Below are positions 15,432-24,231 of a stretch of DNA of 64,000 nucleotides, one piece after another. How positions within the stretch are numbered: position 1 is the first letter of the stretch; every line of letters starts with the position of its first letter. Where the stretch lies: NCBI GenBank assembly GCA_913057235.1, contig CAJXNI010000003.1, positions 62,001 through 126,000 of the forward strand, in the 5' to 3' direction. The position numbers and the translations under genes are program-made. Source of the DNA: an uncultured Bacteroidota bacterium. Lineage in GTDB: Bacteria; Bacteroidota; Bacteroidia; Flavobacteriales; Schleiferiaceae. The notes beneath the pieces were generated by a model, which was not told the origin of the DNA, searched no databases, and saw only the letters and a program-made list of their open reading frames with translations.

Positions 15432-17474
15432 TTACTGCACGTTAAGCTTCACAGTTTTAAAGATACCTTCACCTTCTACTGTTACTAAGTAGATACCGGC
15501 AGGTACTTCGTTCAGATCTACACTCACTTTTTGGTTTGCGTTTACTGACTCTACTTGGTTGGTAATTACGTTACCCACCATGTCTACTACCTTAATGGTA
15601 TAAGTACCACCCATTTCAAACTGGATGTTACCCATGCCGCTGGTAGGGTTAGGGTATACGCTAAAGTTATTCAAGTCATCTTCTTTAATGCTGATGTCAT
15701 AAGCAGGCGCATCAGCAATTTGTAAGCGCATGAACGGAGCTTCGTATGCTTGACTTGTAAAACCACTGAACCAGTTCCCATCGGCCAACTGCATTACAGA
15801 AGACTCTCCAGGTTGGTCAAAAGATTGGTCATTGAATACGCGAACCACACCATCTGCGGCATTGGCAAAGAAAGTAGCCACTACAAAGTAATCACCTACA
15901 GGCACCGCTAAAGGATTAATGCTGTCTCTCCAGGTTTGTGTAGCCGGGTCGTACAATGAATCTTCCTCAAAGAATGGAAAATCAAAGAAAGCTCCTTGGG
16001 CGGTTGCGTCTAATGTGTACACTCTAGAAAAGATTGGGCTAGCCGAGGCAGGGAAACCTGCGTTAAAAGCAAAACCGGTGGTGTCAAAAATTGCAATCTC
16101 AATATCGGCAGTTGTGTCTGTATCTGTGCTAAAAGCAATACGCATACCTTCTAAAAACACCAACCCGGCACCAGAAGAATCAGGGTCTTCATTGTCTAAG
16201 TTGAAAGTGACCCCCATGGCAGTGATTTCAGGATTTGCTGAGTTAGTTCCCACCGTGTTGTCAGCATTGCCTCGATCTAATGAATATTGCGAATCTGAAA
16301 TAATCAGATTAGTGGTATCAGTAGTGGTAGTGTTGGCGCTGCTAATGGAGTCACTGATGGCCTTGTAGACAATAATGTATTCTGCAGGCGTAGCAGGAGG
16401 AGTCCATTGGGGAGTAGTTAGGGTGCTGAAATCACAAGTATCTAGTGGATTCAGCGAAGCACAACCTGGAGAGGTTAAAGTAGTTACCTGAGTTAAAGTA
16501 GCTGCATCCCAGATTTCTACTTCTAGTTCTACGTTAGACTGAGTAGCGCTGCCATAATTGTACACATTGGCGTCAAAAGATATCGGCACAATTTGATTGT
16601 TGTGCATGATACCATACTTAGCATACCCCAGGGTGTTAGGCGAATCGTATAGAAAATCTACCGGAGGTGCACCATTAAAAGAGGTGAAAAACAACTCATT
16701 GGTGGGAGGAGTTCTCAATTCAATGTCATCAATCATCCAGAAATAATAACCGTTACCATTGACGTTACCCGGGGTACCGTCAAAAATGAATTGCATTACC
16801 ACGTTTGATTGTCCACCAATAATGTTAGAAACATTTGCACGCGCCACCGTTCCGTTATCAGTACTGGCGTTGGTTGGGACATCAACCGAAGGGAAAAATT
16901 CCAAGGTATCCGTAAAAGTTAGCCCTCCGTCAATTGAAAACGCCACAAAAAAGTTGGCAAAGAACCTGCGAGCGTAGGATTCAAATTTGAGCTCTACATT
17001 TGGTTGAGCGGATAAGTCAATAGACTCCGTCTCTAAACGCCCCACGTGAGGAGCAGGCGCTAAACCGTTGCCAAAGTTGTTAGGCAAACCTGCATTGTCT
17101 AAGAAGTCAGAGTCAAAAATCACAAAACCGTTAGACGTGGTAGAACTCGCTAAAGGATCATTGGTAGGGGGGGTATTATTCTTACCAGAAAATTGCCCAA
17201 CGCTACCTTCTGAATTGTTTACAGGAGCAGTATTGGGTCCACGGTATTCCCAAAGGGCTGCACCAGGTGTGCCATTTTGCGACCAGGTTGAGGGAATGCC
17301 ATTGGCAAAATCTTCTGACCAAAAAGTTACTTGTGATTCAGCCTTAGGGCTGTGCTGTATTTTCTTAGCAGGCGAACTAGGCGCCTCTAGAATGGGCTCC
17401 ACCGTGCGCTCATTTTGCGCGTTTAAGGCTACAGCTGAGGCCAAACTTAGAAATAGGATAGCTCTTTTCTTCAT
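15432..17474 (-). CDS. T9SS type A sorting domain protein, paralogue of the preceding gene
   Basis: A 680-residue secreted protein with signal peptide RAILFLSLASAVALNAQ. It shares its whole plan with the neighbour at 13216-15225: WSEDFANGIPSTWSQNG, LWEYRGPNTAP, FVIFDSDFLDN, SIDGGLTFTDTLEFFP, and the domain around ADIEIAIFDTTGFAFNAGFPA. The type A sorting tail reads FSVYPNPTSGMGNIQF, VVDMVGNVI, VPAGIYLVTV, ending FKTVKLNVQ. Tandem duplication is the simplest explanation. It has its own exact -7 box upstream and its own terminator downstream. The function is not recognisable. Confidence 0.85.
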   Translation of the reverse strand: MKKRAILFLSLASAVALNAQNERTVEPILEAPSSPAKKIQHSPKAESQVTFWSEDFANGIPSTWSQNGTPGAALWEYRGPNTAPVNNSEGSVGQFSGKNNTPPTNDPLASSTTSNGFVIFDSDFLDNAGLPNNFGNGLAPAPHVGRLETESIDLSAQPNVELKFESYARRFFANFFVAFSIDGGLTFTDTLEFFPSVDVPTNASTDNGTVARANVSNIIGGQSNVVMQFIFDGTPGNVNGNGYYFWMIDDIELRTPPTNELFFTSFNGAPPVDFLYDSPNTLGYAKYGIMHNNQIVPISFDANVYNYGSATQSNVELEVEIWDAATLTQVTTLTSPGCASLNPLDTCDFSTLTTPQWTPPATPAEYIIVYKAISDSISSANTTTTDTTNLIISDSQYSLDRGNADNTVGTNSANPEITAMGVTFNLDNEDPDSSGAGLVFLEGMRIAFSTDTDTTADIEIAIFDTTGFAFNAGFPASASPIFSRVYTLDATAQGAFFDFPFFEEDSLYDPATQTWRDSINPLAVPVGDYFVVATFFANAADGVVRVFNDQSFDQPGESSVMQLADGNWFSGFTSQAYEAPFMRLQIADAPAYDISIKEDDLNNFSVYPNPTSGMGNIQFEMGGTYTIKVVDMVGNVITNQVESVNANQKVSVDLNEVPAGIYLVTVEGEGIFKTVKLNVQ

Positions 17475-17511
17475 AATTTTTAAATAATTTCAATAATTAA
17501 CACTAGATTAA

Positions 17512-17519
17512 CAAAAGTA
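17512..17519 (-). promoter_or_regulatory. -7 promoter box TACTTTTG
   Basis: An exact TAnnTTTG match 37 bases before the ATG of the T9SS gene at 15432-17474. It is the only exact match in that intergenic region in the right orientation. Confidence 0.45.
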
Positions 17520-17581
17520 ACAATCTTTTGCTTTTGACCCAGTTTCCTGAAAATTAATAAAGCTCAAGGCTCCTTTATTGT

Positions 17582-20461
17582 TCAGGCTTCTTCGGCCATT
17601 TCCATATAAGATTCTATAGGTTCACAGGTACAAACCAAATTTCGGTCGCCATAAGCATCGTCTACTCTGCGCACACTGGGCCAAAATTTATTTTCTGCCA
17701 GGTAGGGTAGTGGAAATGCCGCTTTCGCGCGATTGTAGGGCAGTGACCACTCATCGTGCGTAAGCATACCAAGGGTATGCGGGGCATTTTTGAGCGGATT
17801 GTTCTCTTGATCCGTGTGGCCTGATTCAATTTGAGCAATCTCTTCGCGTATGGCCAACATGGCCTCACAGAAGCGATCCAATTCAAACTTGCTCTCACTT
17901 TCGGTGGGCTCAATCATAATAGTTCCGGCCACGGGGAAAGACACGGTGGGAGCGTGGTAGCCGTAATCCATTAGCCTTTTAGCTAAATCGGTTATTTCAA
18001 TATTCGCCTCTTTTTTGAAAGGGCGGCAGTCAATGATCATCTCGTGCGCTACACGATCTTTTTCATTGGCGTAGAGTACGTCAAATTTTCCGCGCAAGCG
18101 TGCCTTTAAATAGTTGGTGTTTAAAATGGCGTATTCGGTGCTGCGTTTCAGTCCTTCGGCCCCCAACATTCTAATGTAGGCGTAGCTAATAATTAAAATA
18201 AGCCCGCTGCCGTAAGGGGCCGCGGAAATAGGCGAAATGGGATTTTTGCCACCCGTTTTCACAAAGGGGTGCCCAGGTAGAAAGTCGCTTAGGTGTTCAG
18301 CCACGCCAATAGGTCCCATGCCAGGGCCGCCACCTCCGTGAGGTATGGCAAAGGTCTTATGCAAGTTTAAGTGGCAAACGTCCGCGCCAATTTCGCCCGG
18401 GCTGGTTAAACCTACCTGGGCGTTCATGTTGGCCCCGTCCATATACACCTGGCCGCCATGTTGGTGAATAATGCCGGTGATTTCTTTTACGCGCTCTTCA
18501 AAAACTCCGTGTGTAGAAGGGTAGGTGATCATTAAAGCGGCTAAATTATCGCTGTGTCTTTCGGCTTTAGCCTTAAGGTCATCTACGTCAATATTGCCTT
18601 TTTCATCACACTTTACCACTACTACCTTCATGCCGGCCATTACCGCAGAAGCCGGGTTGGTACCGTGGGCCGAGCTGGGAATTAACGTGATATTGCGGTG
18701 ATCATCGCCCCGGGAACGGTGGTAAGCTCTAATTACCATAAGCCCGGCATACTCGCCTTGTGCACCCGAGTTGGGTTGTAAGGATGTTGAGTGAAAACCG
18801 GTAATTTCCGAGAGGTCGCGCTCCAGATTGGTAATCATTTCACGGTAGCCCAGGGTTTGATTCACCGGGGCAAAAGGGTGAATGTGGGCAAAAAGTGGCC
18901 AACTGAGGGGAATCATTTCGGTGGCCGCGTTCAGCTTCATGGTGCAACTGCCCAGGGCAATCATGCTGTGATTTAAAGAAAGGTCTTTGCGCTCTAATTT
19001 CTTCAAGTAGCGCATCATTTCCGTTTCACTGTGGTAGCTGTTAAAAACGGGGTGCGTTAAAAACTCGCTGGTTCTGCGTAAATGCTCCGGTAAAGCAATA
19101 AGCTCTAGCAATTTGGTTTCGGGTGCAGGCGCTTCCTTGGCTTCCGCAAAAATGTGAATGAGTTCTTCAACCCGTTCCAGGTTGGTGGTTTCGTTAAGGC
19201 TAATACCTACCTCATGATTGTTTATGTAGCGCAGGTTCACCTCATGACGCAGGGCAATCTCCCGCACAGTATCGGCATCAATTTCGCCCAACTCTATGCG
19301 CAAAGTATCAAAAAAGTGCTCATTGGTTTGCTTATAGCCTAGCTTGCGCAGGCCCTCACTAAGCGTAACCGCTAGGTGATGAATTTTACGGGCAATATCT
19401 TTTAAACCCTGTGGGCCGTGGTAGGCGCCATAGGCACCAGCCATTACGGCTAGTAGCACCTGGGCGGTGCAAATATTGGAGGTGGCGCGCTCTCTTTTAA
19501 TGTGTTGCTCTCTGGTTTGCAAGGCCATGCGCAGGGCGCGCTTGCCGTCACGGTCTACCGTTTGACCAATAATACGGCCAGGAATTTGTCTTTTGTAGTC
19601 TTCTGTGGTGGCAAAGTAAGCTGCGTGGGGTCCCCCAAACCCTAAAGGAATACCAAAACGCTGGGTGGTACCCACAACCGCTTTAGCGCCCCATTCACCG
19701 GGAGGGGGTAAAAGCACCAAGCTCATAATATCGGCTGCAACGGCCACTTGCAAATTGTGACTTTCGGCTGTAGCCATAAATTCTTTGTAGTCAAAAATAT
19801 CACCGTCTGCCGCTGGGTATTGCAGCAGGGCACCAAAGTACTCATCGCTTAGATTGACATCGCGATGATCGCCAATCACTAAGTCAATTCCTAAAGGCTC
19901 CGCGCGGGTTTTGAGCAGCTCTATGTTTTGGTGCAAGCAATGAATAGAGACAAAGAACTTAGAAGCACCGGCTTTCTTTTGGTCGCGGCTGCGGCTGCCC
20001 CAAAACATGCTCATGGCTTCTGCCGCAGCGGTGGCTTCATCTAAAAGGCTGGCGTTGGCAATGGGTAAGCCGGTAAGATCGCTCACCATGGTTTGGAAGT
20101 TCAAGAGTGCCTCTAAACGGCCCTGGGCAATTTCTGCCTGGTAGGGCGTATAAGCCGTGTACCAACCGGGGTTTTCTAAAATATTGCGCTGCACTACACC
20201 CGGTAGAATGGTGTCATGGTAACCTAGGCCAATGTAGGTTTTAAACACTTTATTTTTTCGCGCCAGCTCTCTAATGTGGCCAATAAATTCGTTTTCAGAA
20301 AGAGGTTCCGAAAGGTTTAGGTCTTTTTTCAAGCGAATGCCTGCGGGTACCGTTTGAGAAATGAGTTCCTCCAAAGAGTCTACCCCAACCTCCTTCAACA
20401 TCGTTTCCAAATCATTGTGGCGAGGGCCAATATGGCGGTAAGCAAAAGAATCCGTCTTCAT
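17582..20461 (-). CDS. gcvP: glycine dehydrogenase (decarboxylating), P protein of the glycine cleavage system
   Basis: A 959-residue PLP enzyme, full length for the fused P1-P2 form. It decarboxylates glycine and passes the aminomethyl group to the lipoyl arm of GcvH. It starts with [17 protein letters not shown], the usual N-terminus of the family. The PLP lysine is K702 in [20 protein letters not shown], and [13 protein letters not shown] and [10 protein letters not shown] are also present. GcvH and GcvT are not in the window; the L protein (lpdA, 36956-38356) is. An exact promoter box lies 32 bases upstream. Confidence 0.97.
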   Translation of the reverse strand: MKTDSFAYRHIGPRHNDLETMLKEVGVDSLEELISQTVPAGIRLKKDLNLSEPLSENEFIGHIRELARKNKVFKTYIGLGYHDTILPGVVQRNILENPGWYTAYTPYQAEIAQGRLEALLNFQTMVSDLTGLPIANASLLDEATAAAEAMSMFWGSRSRDQKKAGASKFFVSIHCLHQNIELLKTRAEPLGIDLVIGDHRDVNLSDEYFGALLQYPAADGDIFDYKEFMATAESHNLQVAVAADIMSLVLLPPPGEWGAKAVVGTTQRFGIPLGFGGPHAAYFATTEDYKRQIPGRIIGQTVDRDGKRALRMALQTREQHIKRERATSNICTAQVLLAVMAGAYGAYHGPQGLKDIARKIHHLAVTLSEGLRKLGYKQTNEHFFDTLRIELGEIDADTVREIALRHEVNLRYINNHEVGISLNETTNLERVEELIHIFAEAKEAPAPETKLLELIALPEHLRRTSEFLTHPVFNSYHSETEMMRYLKKLERKDLSLNHSMIALGSCTMKLNAATEMIPLSWPLFAHIHPFAPVNQTLGYREMITNLERDLSEITGFHSTSLQPNSGAQGEYAGLMVIRAYHRSRGDDHRNITLIPSSAHGTNPASAVMAGMKVVVVKCDEKGNIDVDDLKAKAERHSDNLAALMITYPSTHGVFEERVKEITGIIHQHGGQVYMDGANMNAQVGLTSPGEIGADVCHLNLHKTFAIPHGGGGPGMGPIGVAEHLSDFLPGHPFVKTGGKNPISPISAAPYGSGLILIISYAYIRMLGAEGLKRSTEYAILNTNYLKARLRGKFDVLYANEKDRVAHEMIIDCRPFKKEANIEITDLAKRLMDYGYHAPTVSFPVAGTIMIEPTESESKFELDRFCEAMLAIREEIAQIESGHTDQENNPLKNAPHTLGMLTHDEWSLPYNRAKAAFPLPYLAENKFWPSVRRVDDAYGDRNLVCTCEPIESYMEMAEEA

Positions 20462-20493
20462 AGTTTTATTCCTCTAAAAAGTTTTTCTTGCAG

Positions 20494-20501
20494 CAAAATT
20501 A
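20494..20501 (-). promoter_or_regulatory. -7 promoter box TAATTTTG for gcvP
   Basis: An exact TAnnTTTG match 32 bases before the gcvP ATG. A TTTG at 20526-20529 lies 24 bases further upstream, one base more than the usual -33 spacing. Confidence 0.5.
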
Positions 20502-20565
20502 AAACATAAGTATGGGCTTAGCTGTCAAAGATCAAGGGATTTTATTAGCCGTTAACTAAACTCAT

Positions 20566-21432
20566 TTGCTGGCACGCGTTTTACAACAATTTTTGGTAGC
20601 CACCAACCTGTGGGTGGGTCTTTCAGTAGGGGCTTTTACCTACCTTTCTTTTCACCGCGCCACCGCCCAAGATGCCTGGTGGTACAGTGCCTTGGTGGCA
20701 CTGGCCACTACTGCAGGCTACGGGTACATGCGCTGGGTGCAGGTTGGGCAGGGGCCGGGCAAACAAACTACGTTGGGGCACCGCTGGTTTTTGCAAAACA
20801 GAACGGCCGCCAGTCTTATTTTAGGCCTTAGCTTAGGTCTCAGCCTGGCCATTCTGTATTTTTTTGCCGGTTGGCAGTTAATACTCTTTTTAATCCCCGC
20901 TTTGGCGGTAGTGCTTTTTTACCCCATTACCTTCCTACACGCCTTTCATGCTTTCACTTCTTTACGCAGTTTGCCAGGCCTAAAGCTTCTGCTCATTAGC
21001 GCCTGCTGGACCCACCTCACCTTTGTAGTACCCATGTGGATGCAAGGCCAGCCGATGGATATTTTTTTTATCACCGAAACTCTTTTAAGAACCCTCTTTA
21101 TTGCGGCCCTTACCATTCCTTTTGATGTACGTGATTTAGCGGTAGATGACGAGAATTTAAAAACCCTTCCGCAGTGGGTAGGCACTGCCAAAGCTTTGGC
21201 CCTGGCCGGTTTGGGTTTGGGGCTTTATCAGATTTGGTGGGCGGTGCAATTTGCTTTTCAGCGGATAAGTTTGGGGGAAATGTTGGCAGGCGTGGTGGCC
21301 CTGGAAGTGGCGTATCATTTAGTGAAAGGGGTGCTGAAAAACCGCAGTGAAATGTACATTTCATTTTGGATTGAGGCCATTCCTTTGCTTTTAGCTTTGC
21401 TGGTTTTAGGGGTTCGCTGGCTGGGCTTTTAG
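20566..21432 (+). CDS. UbiA-like integral membrane protein (divergent prenyltransferase family)
   Basis: A 288-residue protein with about eight hydrophobic segments. IPFDVRDLAVDDENLKTLP near residues 185-203 resembles the second aspartate-rich motif of UbiA prenyltransferases (DxxD followed by a KTLP-like stretch). The first motif, normally NDxxDxxxD, is not recognisable near the N-terminus, so catalysis is doubtful. An in-frame stop nine bases upstream makes the TTG at 20566 the first possible start. The gene is followed 83 bases later by kynU with its own promoter box. Such proteins are common in Flavobacteria and lack a known role. Confidence 0.6.
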   Translation: MLARVLQQFLVATNLWVGLSVGAFTYLSFHRATAQDAWWYSALVALATTAGYGYMRWVQVGQGPGKQTTLGHRWFLQNRTAASLILGLSLGLSLAILYFFAGWQLILFLIPALAVVLFYPITFLHAFHAFTSLRSLPGLKLLLISACWTHLTFVVPMWMQGQPMDIFFITETLLRTLFIAALTIPFDVRDLAVDDENLKTLPQWVGTAKALALAGLGLGLYQIWWAVQFAFQRISLGEMLAGVVALEVAYHLVKGVLKNRSEMYISFWIEAIPLLLALLVLGVRWLGF

Positions 21433-21484
21433 CAGGGCCTGCAAAGCCGTAGGCCTAAAGCGCCAAAAAGCAGCGTACAAATTT

Positions 21485-21492
21485 TACCTTTG
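21485..21492 (+). promoter_or_regulatory. -7 promoter box TACCTTTG for kynU-kmo
   Basis: An exact TAnnTTTG match 23 bases before the kynU ATG. No TTG is found at the usual -33 position. Confidence 0.5.
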
Positions 21493-21515
21493 AGCCCCCA
21501 ACAAAAAAGTGTTTT

Positions 21516-22790
21516 ATGAACTACTCTTTTACCCATAATTTTGCGGCTCAGGCCGATGCCGAAGATCCACTGCATAAATACCGCAACCAATTTTTCTTTC
21601 CGCAGCACAAAGGCAACCCAGTGGTTTACTTTACCGGAAACTCTTTAGGGCTTCAACCTAAAAAGGCCAAGGAAATTGTTTTGGAAGAGTTAGAAGACTG
21701 GGCCAAATTTGGGGTAGAAGGGCATACCGAAGCACGTAGACCCTGGTTACCGTACCATGAGTTTTTCACCGAGAAGCTGGCTAAGGTTGTGGGAGCCCAT
21801 CCCACGGAAGTGGTGGCCATGAACGGCCTAACCGCCAACCTTCATTTTTTAATGGTCAGTTTTTTTAGACCCCAGGGTAAGCGCACCAAAATTTTGTGTG
21901 AAGGCAAGGCTTTTCCAAGCGATCAGTATGCCTTAAAATCGCAATTGCGTTTTCACGGATTAGACCCCAAAGAACACTTAATTGAAATTACACCGGACCC
22001 AGAAACTGAGCTGATTGAAGACGATCGGGTAGTAGCTGCCATAGACGAGCACCGTGATGAGTTAGCCCTGGTGATGTTGGGTGGGGTGAACTACTACACC
22101 GGGCAATGGTTTGACATGGCGCGCATTACCGATGCCGCCAAGCGGGCCGGTGCCAAAATGGGCTGGGATTTAGCGCATGCTGCGGGCAATGTACCGCTGG
22201 AATTGCACAAGTGGGGTGTTGATTTTGCGGCCTGGTGTGGTTACAAATATTTAAACAGTGGCCCGGGCGGAGTTAGCGGAGTGTACATTCATGAACAATA
22301 CCACGGCCAAAAAGATATACCTCGTTTTGAAGGTTGGTGGGGGCACAACAAAGAAAACCGCTTTACCATGCCTAAAGAATTTGAACCCATACCTACCGCT
22401 GAGGCCTGGCAGCTATCCAACGCTCCGGTGCTAAGCATGGCGCCTTTGCTGGCCAGTTTAGATTTATTTGAAGAGGCCGGTTTTGCGGCATTGCGCCAAA
22501 AATCTTTAAACCTAACCGGCTATCTGGCCTTTGTTATTGAGCAACTGGCCCAAAGCACCGGGGTAGCATTAAAGGTGATTACTCCGCTGGCCGCCCAGCG
22601 CAGGGGAGCGCAATTGAGCGTAGTAATTCCCAATAAGGGTAAGGCCATTTTTAACACGCTTACCGCGGAAGGGGTGATTGCCGATTGGCGGGAGCCCGAT
22701 GTTATACGCATGGCGCCTGTGCCCCTCTACAATAGCTATGAGGATATTTACCGATTTGGAAAAATTTTAGAAAAAGCCTTAAACGCATAA
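21516..22790 (+). CDS. kynU: kynureninase
   Basis: A 424-residue PLP enzyme that cleaves 3-hydroxykynurenine (or kynurenine) to 3-hydroxyanthranilate (or anthranilate) and alanine. Typical features are YFTGNSLGLQPK near the N-terminus, the WDLAHAAGN stretch with the PLP-ring aspartate, and the PLP lysine K244 in CGYKYLNSGPGG. The length is normal. Kynurenine 3-monooxygenase begins one base after its stop codon, so the two are an operon. Together they convert kynurenine to 3-hydroxyanthranilate, the precursor for NAD synthesis or for tryptophan breakdown. Confidence 0.95.
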   Translation: MNYSFTHNFAAQADAEDPLHKYRNQFFFPQHKGNPVVYFTGNSLGLQPKKAKEIVLEELEDWAKFGVEGHTEARRPWLPYHEFFTEKLAKVVGAHPTEVVAMNGLTANLHFLMVSFFRPQGKRTKILCEGKAFPSDQYALKSQLRFHGLDPKEHLIEITPDPETELIEDDRVVAAIDEHRDELALVMLGGVNYYTGQWFDMARITDAAKRAGAKMGWDLAHAAGNVPLELHKWGVDFAAWCGYKYLNSGPGGVSGVYIHEQYHGQKDIPRFEGWWGHNKENRFTMPKEFEPIPTAEAWQLSNAPVLSMAPLLASLDLFEEAGFAALRQKSLNLTGYLAFVIEQLAQSTGVALKVITPLAAQRRGAQLSVVIPNKGKAIFNTLTAEGVIADWREPDVIRMAPVPLYNSYEDIYRFGKILEKALNA

Positions 22791-22791
22791 A

Positions 22792-24153
22792 ATGGCAGAA
22801 AAAATAGCAATTACTGGTGCCGGACTGGTTGGCTCGCTTTTAGGAGTCTATCTGGCCAAAAGAAATTTTGACGTGTCTATTTACGAGCGCAGACCCGATG
22901 CCCGTAAAACCCAACTGGCGGGAGGCCGCTCCATCAACTTAGCCCTTTCAGACCGTGGTTTGGAGGCGCTGGCCCGGGTGGGCCTGGCCGATAAGGTACT
23001 CCGCGAGATGGCCATTCCCATGTACCGCAGGGTAATGCATGACCAAGAAGGAAATCTAACGTATCAGCCTTACGGCAAAGACGGACAGGCCATTAATTCG
23101 GTTTCACGCTCAGGTTTAAATGCGCTGCTAATGGACCAAGCGGAAGAGCATGGCGTAGAAATTCACTTTGAACAAGCCTGTGCCGAAGTCGATTTTGAAC
23201 AACCGGCCCTGCATTTTGAAAATGTGTTGAGTGGCGAGAAGTCTACCGTGAAACCCCACCGTATTTTTGGAGCTGATGGCGCTTTTAGTGCCGTACGGGG
23301 GGCCTTGCAAAAAACCGATCGTTTTAGTTACTCGCAGCACTACATTGAGCATGGGTATAAAGAGTTAACCATTCCCCCGGCCAAAGACGGTGGATTTTTA
23401 ATGGAGAAAAACGCCCTGCATATTTGGCCGCGCGGTAATTACATGCTCATTGCCCTGCCCAACCCCGATGGTAGTTTTACCTGCACCCTGTTTTTCCCCT
23501 ATGAGGGAGATCCCTCTTTCAGCAGTTTGGATAGCACGGAAAAAGCCCGTAGCTTTTTTAAAGAACAGTTTGCAGATGCTTTAGCGCTCATGTCCGATTT
23601 TGATCAGGAGTGGGAAGAAAATCCCAACAGTAGTTTGGTGATTATACGCTGCTACCCTTGGACCAAAAATGGAAAGGTGGCCCTGATTGGGGACGCCAGC
23701 CATGCCATTGTGCCTTTTTACGGCCAGGGCATGAATAGTGGTTTTGAAGATTGTCTGGTGTTTGACCAGCTGTTGGAGAAACACGGCACTAACTGGGAAC
23801 CTCTTTTTGAAGAGTACCAACAACTGCGCAAACCCGATGGGGACGCCATTGCAGATTTGGCCATGCGCAATTTTGTGGAGATGCGTGACCTAACCGGAGA
23901 CGCTGATTTTCTGTTGCAAAAGAAAATTGAAGCACGCTTTGCGGAGAAATACCCAGAGCGCTGGACACCCCTATATTCCTTGGTTACTTTTTCGGCACAA
24001 ACGCGTTATTCTGAGGCACAGGCCTTGGGCCAAAAGCAAGATGAGGTAATGGCGCAAATTATGGCCATGCCCAACATCCATGAAAAATGGGATAGTGCTG
24101 AGGTAGAAACTAAAATGCTGGAGTTAATTCCTGAGCAGGGTTTTTCGGCTTAA
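22792..24153 (+). CDS. kmo: kynurenine 3-monooxygenase
   Basis: A 453-residue FAD monooxygenase that hydroxylates kynurenine at position 3 using NADPH and oxygen. It shows the dinucleotide-binding fold ITGAGLVGSLLGVYLAKR, the GRSINLALSDRG stretch peculiar to this family, and the second FAD motif LIGDASHAIVPFYGQGMN. Unlike eukaryotic enzymes it appears to lack a long C-terminal membrane anchor. It is coupled to kynU upstream and ends at a strong terminator. 3-Hydroxyanthranilate dioxygenase and tryptophan dioxygenase are not in this window. Confidence 0.95.
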   Translation: MAEKIAITGAGLVGSLLGVYLAKRNFDVSIYERRPDARKTQLAGGRSINLALSDRGLEALARVGLADKVLREMAIPMYRRVMHDQEGNLTYQPYGKDGQAINSVSRSGLNALLMDQAEEHGVEIHFEQACAEVDFEQPALHFENVLSGEKSTVKPHRIFGADGAFSAVRGALQKTDRFSYSQHYIEHGYKELTIPPAKDGGFLMEKNALHIWPRGNYMLIALPNPDGSFTCTLFFPYEGDPSFSSLDSTEKARSFFKEQFADALALMSDFDQEWEENPNSSLVIIRCYPWTKNGKVALIGDASHAIVPFYGQGMNSGFEDCLVFDQLLEKHGTNWEPLFEEYQQLRKPDGDAIADLAMRNFVEMRDLTGDADFLLQKKIEARFAEKYPERWTPLYSLVTFSAQTRYSEAQALGQKQDEVMAQIMAMPNIHEKWDSAEVETKMLELIPEQGFSA

Positions 24154-24180
24154 GCCAAACCAATACCGTTTTAAATTAGA

Positions 24181-24215
24181 AAGGCCGCTCCCAAATGCTT
24201 TGGGGCGGCCTTTTT
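24181..24215 (+). terminator. intrinsic terminator of kynU-kmo
   Basis: AAGGCCGC pairs with GCGGCCTT, and CCCAAA pairs with TTTGGG inside it with one bulged T and a 3-base loop. Five T follow. It lies 28 bases after the kmo stop codon. Confidence 0.9.
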
Positions 24216-24231
24216 GTTTTCTCTTTAAAGC

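Noticed and set aside
15919-16368. 149-codon open frame on the plus strand
   Set aside because: Antisense to a T9SS protein that has a complete domain plan and sorting signal.
17556-17579. AATAAAG/CTTTATT hairpin after gcvP
   Set aside because: The stem is only 7 AT-rich pairs with a 10-base loop; too weak to call a terminator.
21430-21460. Hairpin (GGCCT/AGGCC) between the UbiA-like gene and kynU
   Set aside because: The stem has 5 pairs only and no T run.
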